Assembly (NCBI RefSeq): GCF_042434915.1
Contig: NZ_CP170198.1
Span: forward strand, 3,410,001-3,474,000
DNA length: 64,000 nt
Source of the DNA: Aquimarina sp042434915
Lineage (GTDB): Bacteria > Bacteroidota > Bacteroidia > Flavobacteriales > Flavobacteriaceae
Reading direction: 5' to 3'
Below the pieces are notes generated by a model, which was given only the letters and a program-made list of their open reading frames with translations, was not told where the DNA came from and made no database searches. Below, in pieces: positions 14,696 to 23,952 of the stretch. The translations under genes and the position numbers were made by a program. Position 1 is the first letter of the stretch; the number at the start of each line of letters is the position of its first letter.

Positions 14696-16816
14696 ATGGC
14701 AGTTTTAAATAAAATTAGACAACGTTCAGTTTTCTTAATTGTGATTATCGCACTTGCGTTATTTTCATTTGTTTTGGCAGATTTGATTCGTAATGGCGGA
14801 GCTATTTCTCAGAAATCTCAAAATACTATAGCAACAATCAATGGTAACGATATTGATCGAACCGAGTTTGCACAGAAAGTAGAAGCTGCATCTAGGAATT
14901 TTGGGACCAATGGTTCTAATATTCAGGCAGTAAATTATGTTTGGAATCAAGAAGTTAGAACCGTGTTATTTGACGAGCAGTTTGAAGAATTAGGTATTCA
15001 AGTTGGGGAGGATGAGATTAATGTGCTTGTTGAAGAGTCTTTGGCAAACAACCCTACATTTCAAAATGAAGCAGGTGTTTTTGATAAAGCAAAATTGAAG
15101 GAATATGTAGCTAATATTAAAGCTACTTCTCCTCAAGCTTATCAACAATGGCGAGATTATGAAGCAACAATTAGTAAAGGAGCCAAAGAAGAAGCATATT
15201 TAAATATGATTAAAGCGGGAGTAGGCGTTACTTTGAGTGAAGGTGAACTTGCCTACAAAATGGAAAATGATAAAGTAGATATAAAATATGTACAGTTACC
15301 ATTCACAAGTATTCCTGACACTGAGGTAACCGTTTCGGATTCCGAAATCGAAGCGTACATCAAAAAATACCCTAAGCGCTATAAAGCAGATGCATCAAGG
15401 AGTCTTCAATACGTGGTTTTCGAAGAAAAACCTAGTGCAGAAGACGAAGAGGAATTGAAAAAAGAAATTGCAACACTGCTCAATGATAGAGCAGAATTTA
15501 ATACTGCTACCAATACTACAGATACGATTAAAGGTTTCAAAAACACAGAAAATGTTGAAGAGTTTGTGAATGAAAATTCTGCAATAAAATATAATGATCG
15601 TTTTGTTTTTAAAAATAGCGTCCCTCAAGTTATCGCTGATGATGTTTTTAATGGAACTGTAGGAGATGTTTTTGGTCCTTACAAAGATGGGGAGTATTTT
15701 AAAATTTCTAAGCTTGTAGCTAAGGAGCGTATGCCAGACTCTACAAAAGCTAATCATATTTTGATAGCTTGGAAAGGTTTGAGTACGGCTGGGACCATAG
15801 AAAGAACGAAGGAAGACGCAAAAAAGTTAGCTGACAGTATATTATCAGTTGTGCAATCAGATAATGATAAGTTTTCAGCATTAGCTGCAGAGTATTCTGC
15901 GGATTCATCGAACAAAGATAAAGGTGGTGATTTAGGATACTATACGCCAGGAACGATGGTACAGCCTTTTGACGAGTTTAGTTTTAATAACCCAAAAGGA
16001 AGCAAAGGAGTTGTAGAAACTGCTTTTGGATATCATGTAATTAGCATTGAAGATCAATCAGAGGCAAAAGATGCTGTAAAGCTTGCTACTATTGCAAGAA
16101 AAATAGAATCTAGTGAAAAGACAATGAATACAATCTTTACAGAAACTACTAAGTTTCAAAAAGAAGCTAAAGATACGGATTTTGAAAAGGCAGCTAAGAC
16201 AAAGAATCTAACGGTTCGTCCTGTAAATAAAATAAAGGAATTAGAAGAGAACATTCCAGGTCTTGGTGCACAACGCAGTGTTGTGCAGTGGGCTTTTAAC
16301 GAAGAGCGTAAGATCGGAGACATCAAACGTTTTGATGTGCCAGCGGGATATATAGTGGTTCAACTTACCGGTAGTGCAGATAAAGGTTTAATGAGTGCTA
16401 CTGATGCATCTACCACCATAAAGCCAATTTTATTGAAAGATAAAAAAGCAGAAATACTTAAAAATAAAATAACAGGTACTAGTCTGGATGCTATCGCTAG
16501 TAATCAAGGTCAAACAGTAAAGACTGCTTCTGCCCTTAATATGTCTACACCTACGATTAGTGGTGCGGGTACAGAGCCTAGAGTTGTAGGTACTGCTTTT
16601 GCTTTAAACGAAGGAACTCTATCAAATCCTATTCAAGGTAATAATGGAGTGTATGTTATTGAAGTGATTAAAAAGACTCCAGCGATTAAGCTTGACTCTT
16701 ATAAGAGCTATGCAAATCAGACTTCAAAAACTCAGGTAAACGCGGTCAATTCACGTGTTTTTAATGCACTAAAAGATGCTGCTGAAATTGAAGACAAAAG
16801 AGCTACTTTTTACTAA
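14696..16816 (+). CDS. Membrane-anchored peptidyl-prolyl isomerase (PpiD/SurA-like)
   Basis: With the ATG at 14696 the protein has 706 residues and begins MAVLNKIRQRSVFLIVIIALALFSFVLADL in the PpiD manner: a short basic tail then one membrane anchor. An upstream in-frame ATG at 14654 would add 14 residues and lies before the putative -7 box, so I prefer the later start. A SurA_N-like chaperone region (about 30-230) is followed by a parvulin domain (ANHILIAWKG through GYHVISIEDQ, with DKGGDLGYYTPGTMVQPFDEFSF) and a second degenerate parvulin-like segment near the C-terminus. It should help fold outer-membrane and secreted proteins in the periplasm. A strong terminator follows. Confidence 0.92.
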   Translation: MAVLNKIRQRSVFLIVIIALALFSFVLADLIRNGGAISQKSQNTIATINGNDIDRTEFAQKVEAASRNFGTNGSNIQAVNYVWNQEVRTVLFDEQFEELGIQVGEDEINVLVEESLANNPTFQNEAGVFDKAKLKEYVANIKATSPQAYQQWRDYEATISKGAKEEAYLNMIKAGVGVTLSEGELAYKMENDKVDIKYVQLPFTSIPDTEVTVSDSEIEAYIKKYPKRYKADASRSLQYVVFEEKPSAEDEEELKKEIATLLNDRAEFNTATNTTDTIKGFKNTENVEEFVNENSAIKYNDRFVFKNSVPQVIADDVFNGTVGDVFGPYKDGEYFKISKLVAKERMPDSTKANHILIAWKGLSTAGTIERTKEDAKKLADSILSVVQSDNDKFSALAAEYSADSSNKDKGGDLGYYTPGTMVQPFDEFSFNNPKGSKGVVETAFGYHVISIEDQSEAKDAVKLATIARKIESSEKTMNTIFTETTKFQKEAKDTDFEKAAKTKNLTVRPVNKIKELEENIPGLGAQRSVVQWAFNEERKIGDIKRFDVPAGYIVVQLTGSADKGLMSATDASTTIKPILLKDKKAEILKNKITGTSLDAIASNQGQTVKTASALNMSTPTISGAGTEPRVVGTAFALNEGTLSNPIQGNNGVYVIEVIKKTPAIKLDSYKSYANQTSKTQVNAVNSRVFNALKDAAEIEDKRATFY

Positions 16817-16843
16817 GTAAAATAGACTCTGAATATAGTAAAG

Positions 16844-16873
16844 AAAAAGCCCGAAGATATCTTCGGGCTTTTT
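16844..16873. terminator. Bidirectional terminator between ppiD and galE
   Basis: A 30-base perfect palindrome with stem GCCCGAAGAT / ATCTTCGGGC flanked by A and T runs. It serves both the plus-strand ppiD gene and the convergent galE gene. Confidence 0.92.
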
Positions 16874-16905
16874 CTTTACTTTACTTAGCATGTTTATCAA
16901 GGAAT

Positions 16906-17922
16906 TCAAGATCGAACCTTTTGTTCCCATTTCCAAGCAGATGATAACGCCTCATCAAGCGTACTCTTTGCTTTCCATCCTAGTTCTTTATTAGCGTAAG
17001 ATGTATCGGCATAAGCGGCGGTGATATCACCCTCACGTCTATCGACGATTTTATAATTCAATTTTTTATCTGATACAGATTCAAAAGATTTTATAACTTC
17101 AATAACTGTGCTGCCTTTGCCAGTTCCTACATTAAATACTTCAAAATTACTTGAATTATTCTTTTGTAATAAACGTTTTAAAGCAACAACATGAGCCTTT
17201 GCTAGATCGACCACATGAATATAATCACGTATGCATGTACCATCGTTGGTCGGATAGTCATCACCATACACAGAGAGTTGTTCTCTCATCCCAATTGCCG
17301 TTTGGGTAATGTACGGAATTAAGTTTTGAGGCACTCCAATAGGTAATTCTCCAATTTCGGCGCTTGGATGCGCTCCAATAGGATTAAAATAGCGTAGTGC
17401 TATAGCGTTCACGTTATTTTTAACCTTACACGTATCTCGAATAATTTCTTCTCCAATTTGTTTAGTGTTTCCATATGGAGACTCTGCAGGTTTTACAGGC
17501 GCATTTTCTGTTATAGGAAGCTCATCGGCTTGACCGTATACCGTACAAGAAGAGCTAAAAATAAAATTTGCTATTTTTAAGTTTTGTAATTCTTGAAGCA
17601 GATAAACTAAAGTTGTAATATTATTTTCATAGTATAACAACGGATTTTCAACACTCTCACCTACAGCTTTTGATGCGGCAAAATGAATAACTCCAGAAAT
17701 ATCAGTATGTCGCTTAAAAAAATCCTGAACTTTGGGCTTATCTCTTAAATCAAATTGCTCAAAGACTGGTTGGATGTTGGTGATCTTAGTGATACCTGCT
17801 AATACATCAACAGAAGAATTAGAACAATTATCTACAATTATTACCTCATATCCTTGATTTTGAAGCTCGACTACCGTGTGTGATCCTATAAATCCAAGGC
17901 CTCCGGTTACTAATATTTTCAT
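16906..17922 (-). CDS. galE: UDP-glucose 4-epimerase
   Basis: A 338-residue extended SDR enzyme interconverting UDP-glucose and UDP-galactose. The NAD-binding motif is GGLGFIG (7-13), HFAASKAVGES is the usual GalE segment, and the catalytic pair is Tyr150-x3-Lys154 (SPYGNTK) with Ser124-125. RYFNPIGAHPSAEIGE and GTCIRDYIHVVDLAKAH are typical of true GalE rather than other epimerases, and the length is exactly that of the family. It stands alone with its own promoter and terminator. Product used for surface polysaccharide or galactose metabolism. Confidence 0.95.
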   Translation of the reverse strand: MKILVTGGLGFIGSHTVVELQNQGYEVIIVDNCSNSSVDVLAGITKITNIQPVFEQFDLRDKPKVQDFFKRHTDISGVIHFAASKAVGESVENPLLYYENNITTLVYLLQELQNLKIANFIFSSSCTVYGQADELPITENAPVKPAESPYGNTKQIGEEIIRDTCKVKNNVNAIALRYFNPIGAHPSAEIGELPIGVPQNLIPYITQTAIGMREQLSVYGDDYPTNDGTCIRDYIHVVDLAKAHVVALKRLLQKNNSSNFEVFNVGTGKGSTVIEVIKSFESVSDKKLNYKIVDRREGDITAAYADTSYANKELGWKAKSTLDEALSSAWKWEQKVRS

Positions 17923-17973
17923 TTGTTTATTTTTCGATGGTTTTGTTTAACACATTCTTATAATGTTAGGCTA

Positions 17974-18001
17974 CAAATGTATTAAATCAACTGCTATGCA
18001 A
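17974..18001 (-). promoter_or_regulatory. Promoter of galE (TTG-N17-TACATTTG)
   Basis: On the minus strand TTG (18001-17999) precedes TACATTTG (17981-17974) by 17 bases, an exact Bacteroidota promoter match at the short end of the spacing range. It would give a leader of about 45 bases. Confidence 0.65.
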
Positions 18002-18132
18002 ATCTTCAAACTACGTTAGCGACTGTTATCTTTTTCCCAATTTTGAAAGTTGGAAACTCTGTTTTATAGATGATATGGATTCAAAAATCAAAACAAAGAT
18101 TTTTCCTAAGGACATATTTTGAAAATTAAAAC

Positions 18133-18588
18133 TTATAGAATCTCAGAAACTTTAGAGTTTACAAATTCTAAAAAACGCTCATCTGCTTCAGTAAATGGAT
18201 CAGGTGTATCAGAGTCTATGTCAATTTGACCAATATTTTCACCATTTTTAAATAATGGAATAACTATTTCTGACTTGACTGATATGCTACAAGCAATATA
18301 ATTGTCTTGTGCTTGTACATCGGGGACAACAAAATTTTCATTGGATACTGCAACTTGGCCACAAATTCCTTTTCCAAAAGGAATTATTTCATGGTCTGTA
18401 GGTGCTCCCACATAGGTTCTTAATTTAAGTTCTTCCTTATTTCCATTTCTAAAATAAAATCCGACCCAATTATAATAATCTACTCTGTCGTTTAACAATT
18501 GACAAATAGCTTTTAGTTTTTCGTCTGTTGATAGGTTTGACCTGCTTATTATAGATTCTACCTCAGGTTGTAATGCTTCTAAACTCAT
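18133..18588 (-). CDS. GAF-domain protein, fRMsr-like (free methionine-R-sulfoxide reductase family)
   Basis: A 151-residue single GAF domain. It matches free methionine-R-sulfoxide reductases in length and motifs: YYNWVGFYF, GKGICGQVA with Cys76, DNYIACS with Cys100, EIVIPLFKNGENIGQIDIDS and FTEADERFLE. Cys100 corresponds to the catalytic Cys118 of E. coli MsrC and Cys76 to Cys94; the third cysteine (E. coli Cys84) is missing because the segment APTDHEIIPF has none. It could still work as a two-cysteine enzyme that repairs free oxidised methionine, or be a GAF sensor. It has no neighbour in the same direction that would clarify the role. Confidence 0.85.
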   Translation of the reverse strand: MSLEALQPEVESIISRSNLSTDEKLKAICQLLNDRVDYYNWVGFYFRNGNKEELKLRTYVGAPTDHEIIPFGKGICGQVAVSNENFVVPDVQAQDNYIACSISVKSEIVIPLFKNGENIGQIDIDSDTPDPFTEADERFLEFVNSKVSEIL

Positions 18589-18686
18589 ATATCAAATTTG
18601 GTACAAAAATATTATTATTTCTTACAAAGGATTACTTAACGATACCTATTGTTGTGTTAAAATAAATCAGTTTTAAATTAATTATG

Positions 18687-18694
18687 TACTTTTG
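18687..18694 (+). promoter_or_regulatory. Possible -7 element before the HYC_CC_PP gene
   Basis: TACTTTTG matches TAnnTTTG exactly and ends five bases before the ATG at 18700, so the mRNA would be almost leaderless. There is no TTG at 17-23 bases upstream, which could mean dependence on an activator or a chance match. Confidence 0.4.
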
Positions 18695-18699
18695 TTTTG

Positions 18700-19122
18700 A
18701 TGAAAATTGCTTTACAAAATATTATTGCTATCTCTCTAGCGGTTCTGGTTATGTTCTCAACATTCTCATTTACCGTATCTAAGCATTATTGCGGAAGCTT
18801 TTTGATAGACAGTTCGATGTTTACCTCTGCCAAAACTTGCGGTATGGAATCATCGTATCGTACAATACCAAATGCATTAGAAGCCACAGTTCAAAAATTA
18901 CCATGCTGTAAAGATGAACTCATCTTGGTTAGTGGGCAGGATGAATTAAAGAATTCTTCTTACACGACCAATCTTAAAACATTTGATGTTTTCCAAGCCT
19001 TTAGTGTCAATTATCATAAGTTTGTAGAACCAATACGTTTGAATCAGATTTTTTATTCTGAATACTCACCACCAGTTATCGTCAGAAACTTTTCAACATG
19101 GTTTGGATCCTTCCTAATTTGA
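18700..19122 (+). CDS. HYC_CC_PP-type small exported protein of the metal block
   Basis: A 140-residue protein starting at the ATG at 18700 (a TTG one codon earlier is less likely). It has an N-terminal hydrophobic signal/anchor (residues 5-26), then HYCG with Cys31, Cys47, a LPCCKDE pair at Cys69-Cys70, and a C-terminal SPP turn. This is the HYC...CC...PP pattern of a Bacteroidota family found next to heavy-metal genes. The His/Cys set could bind copper in the periplasm. It opens a plus-strand series with a TolC-like channel, DUF3347 protein, copper ATPase and CusB-like adaptor, although 242 bases separate it from the next gene. The biochemical role is not established. Confidence 0.75.
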   Translation: MKIALQNIIAISLAVLVMFSTFSFTVSKHYCGSFLIDSSMFTSAKTCGMESSYRTIPNALEATVQKLPCCKDELILVSGQDELKNSSYTTNLKTFDVFQAFSVNYHKFVEPIRLNQIFYSEYSPPVIVRNFSTWFGSFLI

Positions 19123-19364
19123 AACATGCCGAACAATCATTAACCTAACTAATAATGTTTTAGCGGTGCAATACTTGTTGATAATTTTTGATATTTTATA
19201 TAGTATACAACTACATTCTAATTATTAGTTAAGTGAAGTTTGATAAATCCATAACAAATGGATTCGAGAATCACTATTTTAAGAATAAAGCTCATTTTTG
19301 CTATTCGTTTCACTTATAACAAAGTTAACTATAGAATGAGTAATAACTTTATAAAATCAAACTA

Positions 19365-20627
19365 ATGCAATTGACTAGGATTTGTTTCGCAAGAGCGATT
19401 TCAATTAATTTCTTCTGGCATGCTTCATTATACTTGCTATTTAGTTCTTTTGGTGTAACTGCCCAAACTTTACATGATTATCAAAGGGAGGCCTTAACAA
19501 ATAATCCTGAACTTAAGGCGCTTCAATATCATTTAGAACAGAGCGAAGAAAAAATCAGTGTAGCAGGAAGTTTAACTAATACCAAAATTTCTGCTGGTTA
19601 TTTTGTACAAGAGCCTGAAACCAGAACTGGAGCTCAAAAAGCAAGATTTAGCGCTCAGCAATCAGTACCGCTATTTGGTATACGAAAGGCACAAAAAGAG
19701 ACTGCTCGTCTTTTAAGTAGCGTAGAACAAAATAATTTAGAAGTCGCCAAAAATGTTCTTTTTCTCGACATTAAAAGAACATACTATAACATATACGCAT
19801 TAAAAGCGAAGCAGAATATATTAAAAGCACGTTATCAATTATTAGAAACCTATAGAGAAATAGGTTTAACTGCATTGAGTACAAATCGTGCTACAGCTGT
19901 TGACATTTTAAAAATCAATATTGCTCTTAATGAAGTGCGTAATAAAGAAGAAATTTTGAAAGGCGAAATCTTATCTACAGAAAAAGAATTTAATAGTTTA
20001 CTTAATCGGGATGGGTTTGAAGCAATACATGTTGTAGATAACCTTTTTATACCAGAAGAAGAACCCACCATGGTTTTGAACGAAACTAGTAATCATCCAG
20101 AACTTCTTAGGTACGAATATCTAACTAATGTAGTAGACGCAAGATTAAAACTCAATAAAAGAGAGGCTTTACCTTCACTAGGTTTTGGTTTGGATTATAT
20201 CATTGTACAAGAAAGAACAGATATGGAAATATCCGATAATGGAAAAGATATAGTAATGCCAATGGTTTCAGTTTCAATACCGTTATTTACAAATAGATAT
20301 AAATCTCAATCCAAACAATTTGTTCTAGAACAAAATGAATTATCACAACAATACGAAGCAGTGCACCATCAGCTAGAAAATCGTTTAGAGCGAGCAATTA
20401 ATGAGCGTATTACTTCAAGAATTAATTATGACACTCAGCAAAAAAATATAGAACAAGCAAAGCAAGTCGAGCAAATTTTACGTGCTCGCTATGAAACTTC
20501 ACAAATCGACTTTGATCAAATACTTGCGGTTCAAAATATGTTACTGGATTTTGAGTATAACAAAGTCGAGGCAATAAAAGAATATTTTATACAAACAGCA
20601 GTGATTGCTTATTTAAATGTAAATTAA
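19365..20627 (+). CDS. TolC-family outer-membrane efflux protein (CusC-like)
   Basis: A 420-residue outer-membrane factor with a signal peptide ending near VTAQ (about residue 33). The mature protein has the two TolC repeats of long coiled-coil helices (ALQYHLEQSEEKISVAG; EQIL...YETSQIDFDQILAVQ) and the short barrel strands (KISAGYFVQEPETRTG; PSLGFGLDYIIVQ). It is of the shorter type found with heavy-metal efflux rather than the larger multidrug type at 55574. It precedes the DUF3347 gene by seven bases, so they are cotranscribed. With the CusB-like adaptor at 23953 it could form the outer part of a copper extrusion conduit; the matching inner pump is not in this block. Confidence 0.88.
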   Translation: MQLTRICFARAISINFFWHASLYLLFSSFGVTAQTLHDYQREALTNNPELKALQYHLEQSEEKISVAGSLTNTKISAGYFVQEPETRTGAQKARFSAQQSVPLFGIRKAQKETARLLSSVEQNNLEVAKNVLFLDIKRTYYNIYALKAKQNILKARYQLLETYREIGLTALSTNRATAVDILKINIALNEVRNKEEILKGEILSTEKEFNSLLNRDGFEAIHVVDNLFIPEEEPTMVLNETSNHPELLRYEYLTNVVDARLKLNKREALPSLGFGLDYIIVQERTDMEISDNGKDIVMPMVSVSIPLFTNRYKSQSKQFVLEQNELSQQYEAVHHQLENRLERAINERITSRINYDTQQKNIEQAKQVEQILRARYETSQIDFDQILAVQNMLLDFEYNKVEAIKEYFIQTAVIAYLNVN

Positions 20628-20634
20628 TAAACTT

Positions 20635-21228
20635 ATGAAAAATAAAACTGTCAAAAGAACAAATTATGCTTATTTAATAATGCTAACGTTGTGTATAGTA
20701 TCAACACTTTATATATCTTGTGGTAAAGACAAAAAGGATCAACCAGTTCTATCCGAGCAAGATACCGTTAAAACTTCACGAGTTGAAGGAGCTAATTACA
20801 ATCAAACAGATGACAAAATTACTGTAGAATTTGAAGATAAATTGGCGGCTTCTATCTATACACATTATTTGGGTGTTAAAGCAGCATTGGTGAATTCAGA
20901 TATAAACATGGCAATGTCTCATGCCAAGAAATTGTCTACCATTCTTACCGAGGATGTAAATTACAAACAGTTAAAAGCCACCGCTCAATTGATGGCGTTA
21001 ACAAAAGATATCGGTAAACAACGTGATTTCTTTAGTACGTTAACCGACGAAACTATAAAGATTCTAAGTAAGGCGAAGATAGCCTCTGGCGAAATTTTTA
21101 AACAGTTCTGTCCTATGGCATTTGATGGCGATGGGGGGTATTGGTTGTCAGATTCTAAAGAAATTCGTAATCCGTATTACGGTAATAAAATGCTTACTTG
21201 TGGGAGTGTTCAAGAGGTATTAAAATAG
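20635..21228 (+). CDS. DUF3347 lipoprotein of the metal block
   Basis: A 197-residue protein with an N-terminal hydrophobic segment and lipobox-like LYISC (Cys29), so it is probably a lipoprotein. After an acidic linker comes one DUF3347 domain (about 65-195): a helical body (LAASIYTHYLGVKAALVNSD) ending in QFCPMAFDGDGGYWLS and NPYYGNKMLTCGSV. The CPMA and CG motifs supply two cysteines and a methionine that could bind Cu(I). The same domain forms the C-terminus of the adaptor at 23953. DUF3347 proteins cluster with copper efflux genes in this phylum; I infer a periplasmic copper-binding or chaperone role. Confidence 0.82.
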   Translation: MKNKTVKRTNYAYLIMLTLCIVSTLYISCGKDKKDQPVLSEQDTVKTSRVEGANYNQTDDKITVEFEDKLAASIYTHYLGVKAALVNSDINMAMSHAKKLSTILTEDVNYKQLKATAQLMALTKDIGKQRDFFSTLTDETIKILSKAKIASGEIFKQFCPMAFDGDGGYWLSDSKEIRNPYYGNKMLTCGSVQEVLK

Positions 21229-21395
21229 GTTGAAACCCTACGCTACAACAAGGTAAATAAAGGTAATAGGGAACGAAAATGATGCTGCTTATATGGTAAG
21301 GAGGGGTAGAAGTACCGCGTACATACAACTGTATAGCTGTCTTTGAGAACAAAAAATAACGAATAAGTACACTTTGGTTAGCCAAACAACACAAA

Positions 21396-23894
21396 ATGAA
21401 ACACACATATAAACTTCACGGATTGAGCTGTAATGGGTGTAGAACTCATGTAGAGCAAGTTCTAAGTGACATCACTCATGTTCAAGGCGTAAAAGTGCAT
21501 CTAGATACTGGCGAAGCTGTGATTCATATGGAAGAGCATGTACCACTGCAAGTTTTTCAAAAAGCTTTAGAAATGGATGGCGGTGGTTATGCTATTGCCT
21601 TACCTGGTCAAGAATTTAAATTACCAAAAAAACCTCTTTCAAAAACAATAAAAAGCAAGGGGACAGGAACGTTTTACTGTCCTATGCACTGCGAAGGAGA
21701 AATGATATATCAGCAGGCAGGTGATTGTCCTGTGTGTGGAATGGATTTGGTAGAAGAGATAAGTTTACAGTCAGCTGTTTCTCAATATACGTGTCCTATG
21801 CATCCAGATATTATAAAAAATCATGCAAGTGATTGTCCAATTTGCGGAATGGATTTGGTGCCTGTGAAAGCTGATTTAAGTGAAGAAGAAAAGCACCATA
21901 AGCGATTGCTCAACAGACTACGGATTGCGAGTATTTTTACAATTCCTATTTTTATAGTAGCAATGTCCGAAATGGTACCAGATAACCCCATGTATCAATG
22001 GATGAATCTGAAATATTGGAACTGGCTACAATTTTTCTTATCAATACCAGTAGTATTCTATGCGACATGGATGTTCTTTGAACGCGCCTACAAATCTTTG
22101 ATTACACGAAATTTAAATATGTTTACGCTAATTGGAATTGGAGCTGGAATAGCTTGGACTTTTAGCGTGGTTGGGCTAGTAGTTCCCGATTTTTTTCCAA
22201 TGCAATTTAGAACTCAGCAGGGTACTGTTCATGTGTATTTTGAAGCTGCAACGGTAATTTTAACCCTAGTTCTTTTGGGTCAAGTGTTAGAAGCTAAAGC
22301 ACACAGTAAAACGACCAGTGCGGTAAAAGCATTGCTTAAACTAGCACCTAATACTGCTTATAGAATTACTGAAGGTCGCGAAGAAAAAATAAATATTAAC
22401 CAAATAAAGGTAGGTGATAAATTACGTGTAAAACCAGGTGATAAAATTCCTGTAGATGGTCGCATCATTCAAGATAGCAGTACGGTTGATGAGTCTATGA
22501 TTACTGGAGAGCCTATTCCTGTAGATAAAAGTGTAGGAGATGTGGTGCATTCGGGTACAATCAATGGAACTCAATCTTTTGTGATGTTAGCAGAAAAAGT
22601 AGGAAATGTGACACTTTTATCACAGATTATAGAAATGGTAAACAAGGCGAGTAGGAGTCAAGCACCAATACAAAAACTAGCCGACAGAATTTCTAGTTAT
22701 TTTGTTCCAGCAGTAGTGTTAAGTGCCATATTAACTTTTATTGTATGGGCGCTTATTGGTCCAGAGCCCGCTTATGTATATGCGCTTGTCAATGCAATAG
22801 CCGTATTAATTATAGCCTGTCCCTGTGCCCTAGGCTTGGCAACTCCAATGTCGGTAATGGTAGGTGTAGGTAAAGGGGCACGAGCTGGGATTTTAATTAA
22901 GAATGCAGAAGTTTTACAAAAATTAAATACCATTGATACAGTTATTGTCGATAAGACAGGAACCATAACCGAGGGTAAACCTTCTGTAGAATCGATAATT
23001 ACGATTTCCAATGTTGTTTCACAAAATGAAGTGTTACAATATATAGTTTCCTTAAATCAGCATAGTGAACATCCTTTGGCAGCGGCAACCGTAAAATACG
23101 GGAAGCATCAAAACATCAAAATGCTAGAAGTAAAGAATTTTAATACAGTCACAGGAAAAGGGGTGTCGGGTAACATTTTTGATAAAAAAATCGCAGTAGG
23201 AAATGAGAAATTAATGAATGAGGAGAATGCTGTATTATCCAAAGAATTATATCGTGATGTAATTGAACAACAAAAGCAAGGTAAAACAGTGTCTTATCTA
23301 TCAGTTAATAGTATCGTGGTAGGTTATGTTGTACTTACCGATGCTATTAAAGAGACGAGTAAAGAAGCTATTTCAAAGTTGAGAACCATGGGTATAGATG
23401 TCATTATGCTTACAGGAGATAATGAAAATACAGCCAAAGCAGTTGCATCCCCCTTAGAAATTAAGAGCTTTAAAGCACAGCTGTTACCCATAGATAAATT
23501 AATTGAAGTTGAAAAATTACAAAAGAAAGGAAAAAAGGTAGCAATGGCTGGAGATGGTATTAATGATGCGCCAGCATTAGCAAAAAGTGATGTAGGAATA
23601 GCAATGGGAACAGGAACCGATATCGCTATACAAAGTGCAGCAGTCACTTTGATAAATGGCGACTTACGAGGAGTAGTAAAAGCAATACATCTAAGTCAGA
23701 AGGTCATGGGTAACATTAAACAAAATTTATTTTTTGCATTGATTTATAATATTGTGGGAATACCAGTGGCAGCAGGAGTTTTATTTCCTTTTTTTGGAAT
23801 AGTATTGTCTCCAATGCTAGCAGCTTTGGCAATGAGTTTTAGTTCGGTTTCGGTGATTGCTAATTCCTTACGCCTCAAAAATGCAGAACTGTAA
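21396..23894 (+). CDS. copA: Cu+-exporting P1B-type ATPase with HMA and two heavy-metal-binding domains
   Basis: An 832-residue pump. The N-terminus has an HMA domain (CNGC, Cys12/Cys15) and two tandem YHS-like metal-binding modules at 92-119 and 130-156, each with a CPMH and CPxCGMDL motif. The ATPase core shows TGEPIPVDK, the transmembrane Cys475-Pro-Cys477, the phosphorylated Asp519 in DKTGT, SEHPLAAA and GDGINDAPAL. The last two helices carry YN and MSFSS, which with CPC define the Cu+ (P1B-1) group. It moves Cu(I), possibly Ag(I), from the cytosol to the periplasm at the cost of ATP. No CueR- or CsoR-like regulator is adjacent; control is not visible apart from a TTTGG/CCAAA repeat just upstream. 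Confidence 0.95.
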   Translation: MKHTYKLHGLSCNGCRTHVEQVLSDITHVQGVKVHLDTGEAVIHMEEHVPLQVFQKALEMDGGGYAIALPGQEFKLPKKPLSKTIKSKGTGTFYCPMHCEGEMIYQQAGDCPVCGMDLVEEISLQSAVSQYTCPMHPDIIKNHASDCPICGMDLVPVKADLSEEEKHHKRLLNRLRIASIFTIPIFIVAMSEMVPDNPMYQWMNLKYWNWLQFFLSIPVVFYATWMFFERAYKSLITRNLNMFTLIGIGAGIAWTFSVVGLVVPDFFPMQFRTQQGTVHVYFEAATVILTLVLLGQVLEAKAHSKTTSAVKALLKLAPNTAYRITEGREEKININQIKVGDKLRVKPGDKIPVDGRIIQDSSTVDESMITGEPIPVDKSVGDVVHSGTINGTQSFVMLAEKVGNVTLLSQIIEMVNKASRSQAPIQKLADRISSYFVPAVVLSAILTFIVWALIGPEPAYVYALVNAIAVLIIACPCALGLATPMSVMVGVGKGARAGILIKNAEVLQKLNTIDTVIVDKTGTITEGKPSVESIITISNVVSQNEVLQYIVSLNQHSEHPLAAATVKYGKHQNIKMLEVKNFNTVTGKGVSGNIFDKKIAVGNEKLMNEENAVLSKELYRDVIEQQKQGKTVSYLSVNSIVVGYVVLTDAIKETSKEAISKLRTMGIDVIMLTGDNENTAKAVASPLEIKSFKAQLLPIDKLIEVEKLQKKGKKVAMAGDGINDAPALAKSDVGIAMGTGTDIAIQSAAVTLINGDLRGVVKAIHLSQKVMGNIKQNLFFALIYNIVGIPVAAGVLFPFFGIVLSPMLAALAMSFSSVSVIANSLRLKNAEL

Positions 23895-23952
23895 ATCAAA
23901 GCGAGTCTTATATGTACTCAGTAAATTTTCAATAAGAACTTAATATAGAAAT

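Noticed and set aside
21371..21384. TTTGG/CCAAA repeat before copA as a copper operator
   Set aside because: Short and AT-rich; symmetric elements of this size are expected by chance and no regulator gene is adjacent.
21194..21406. Minus-strand open frame between the DUF3347 and copA genes
   Set aside because: It overlaps both neighbours slightly, has no recognisable motif, and the interval looks like a leader region.
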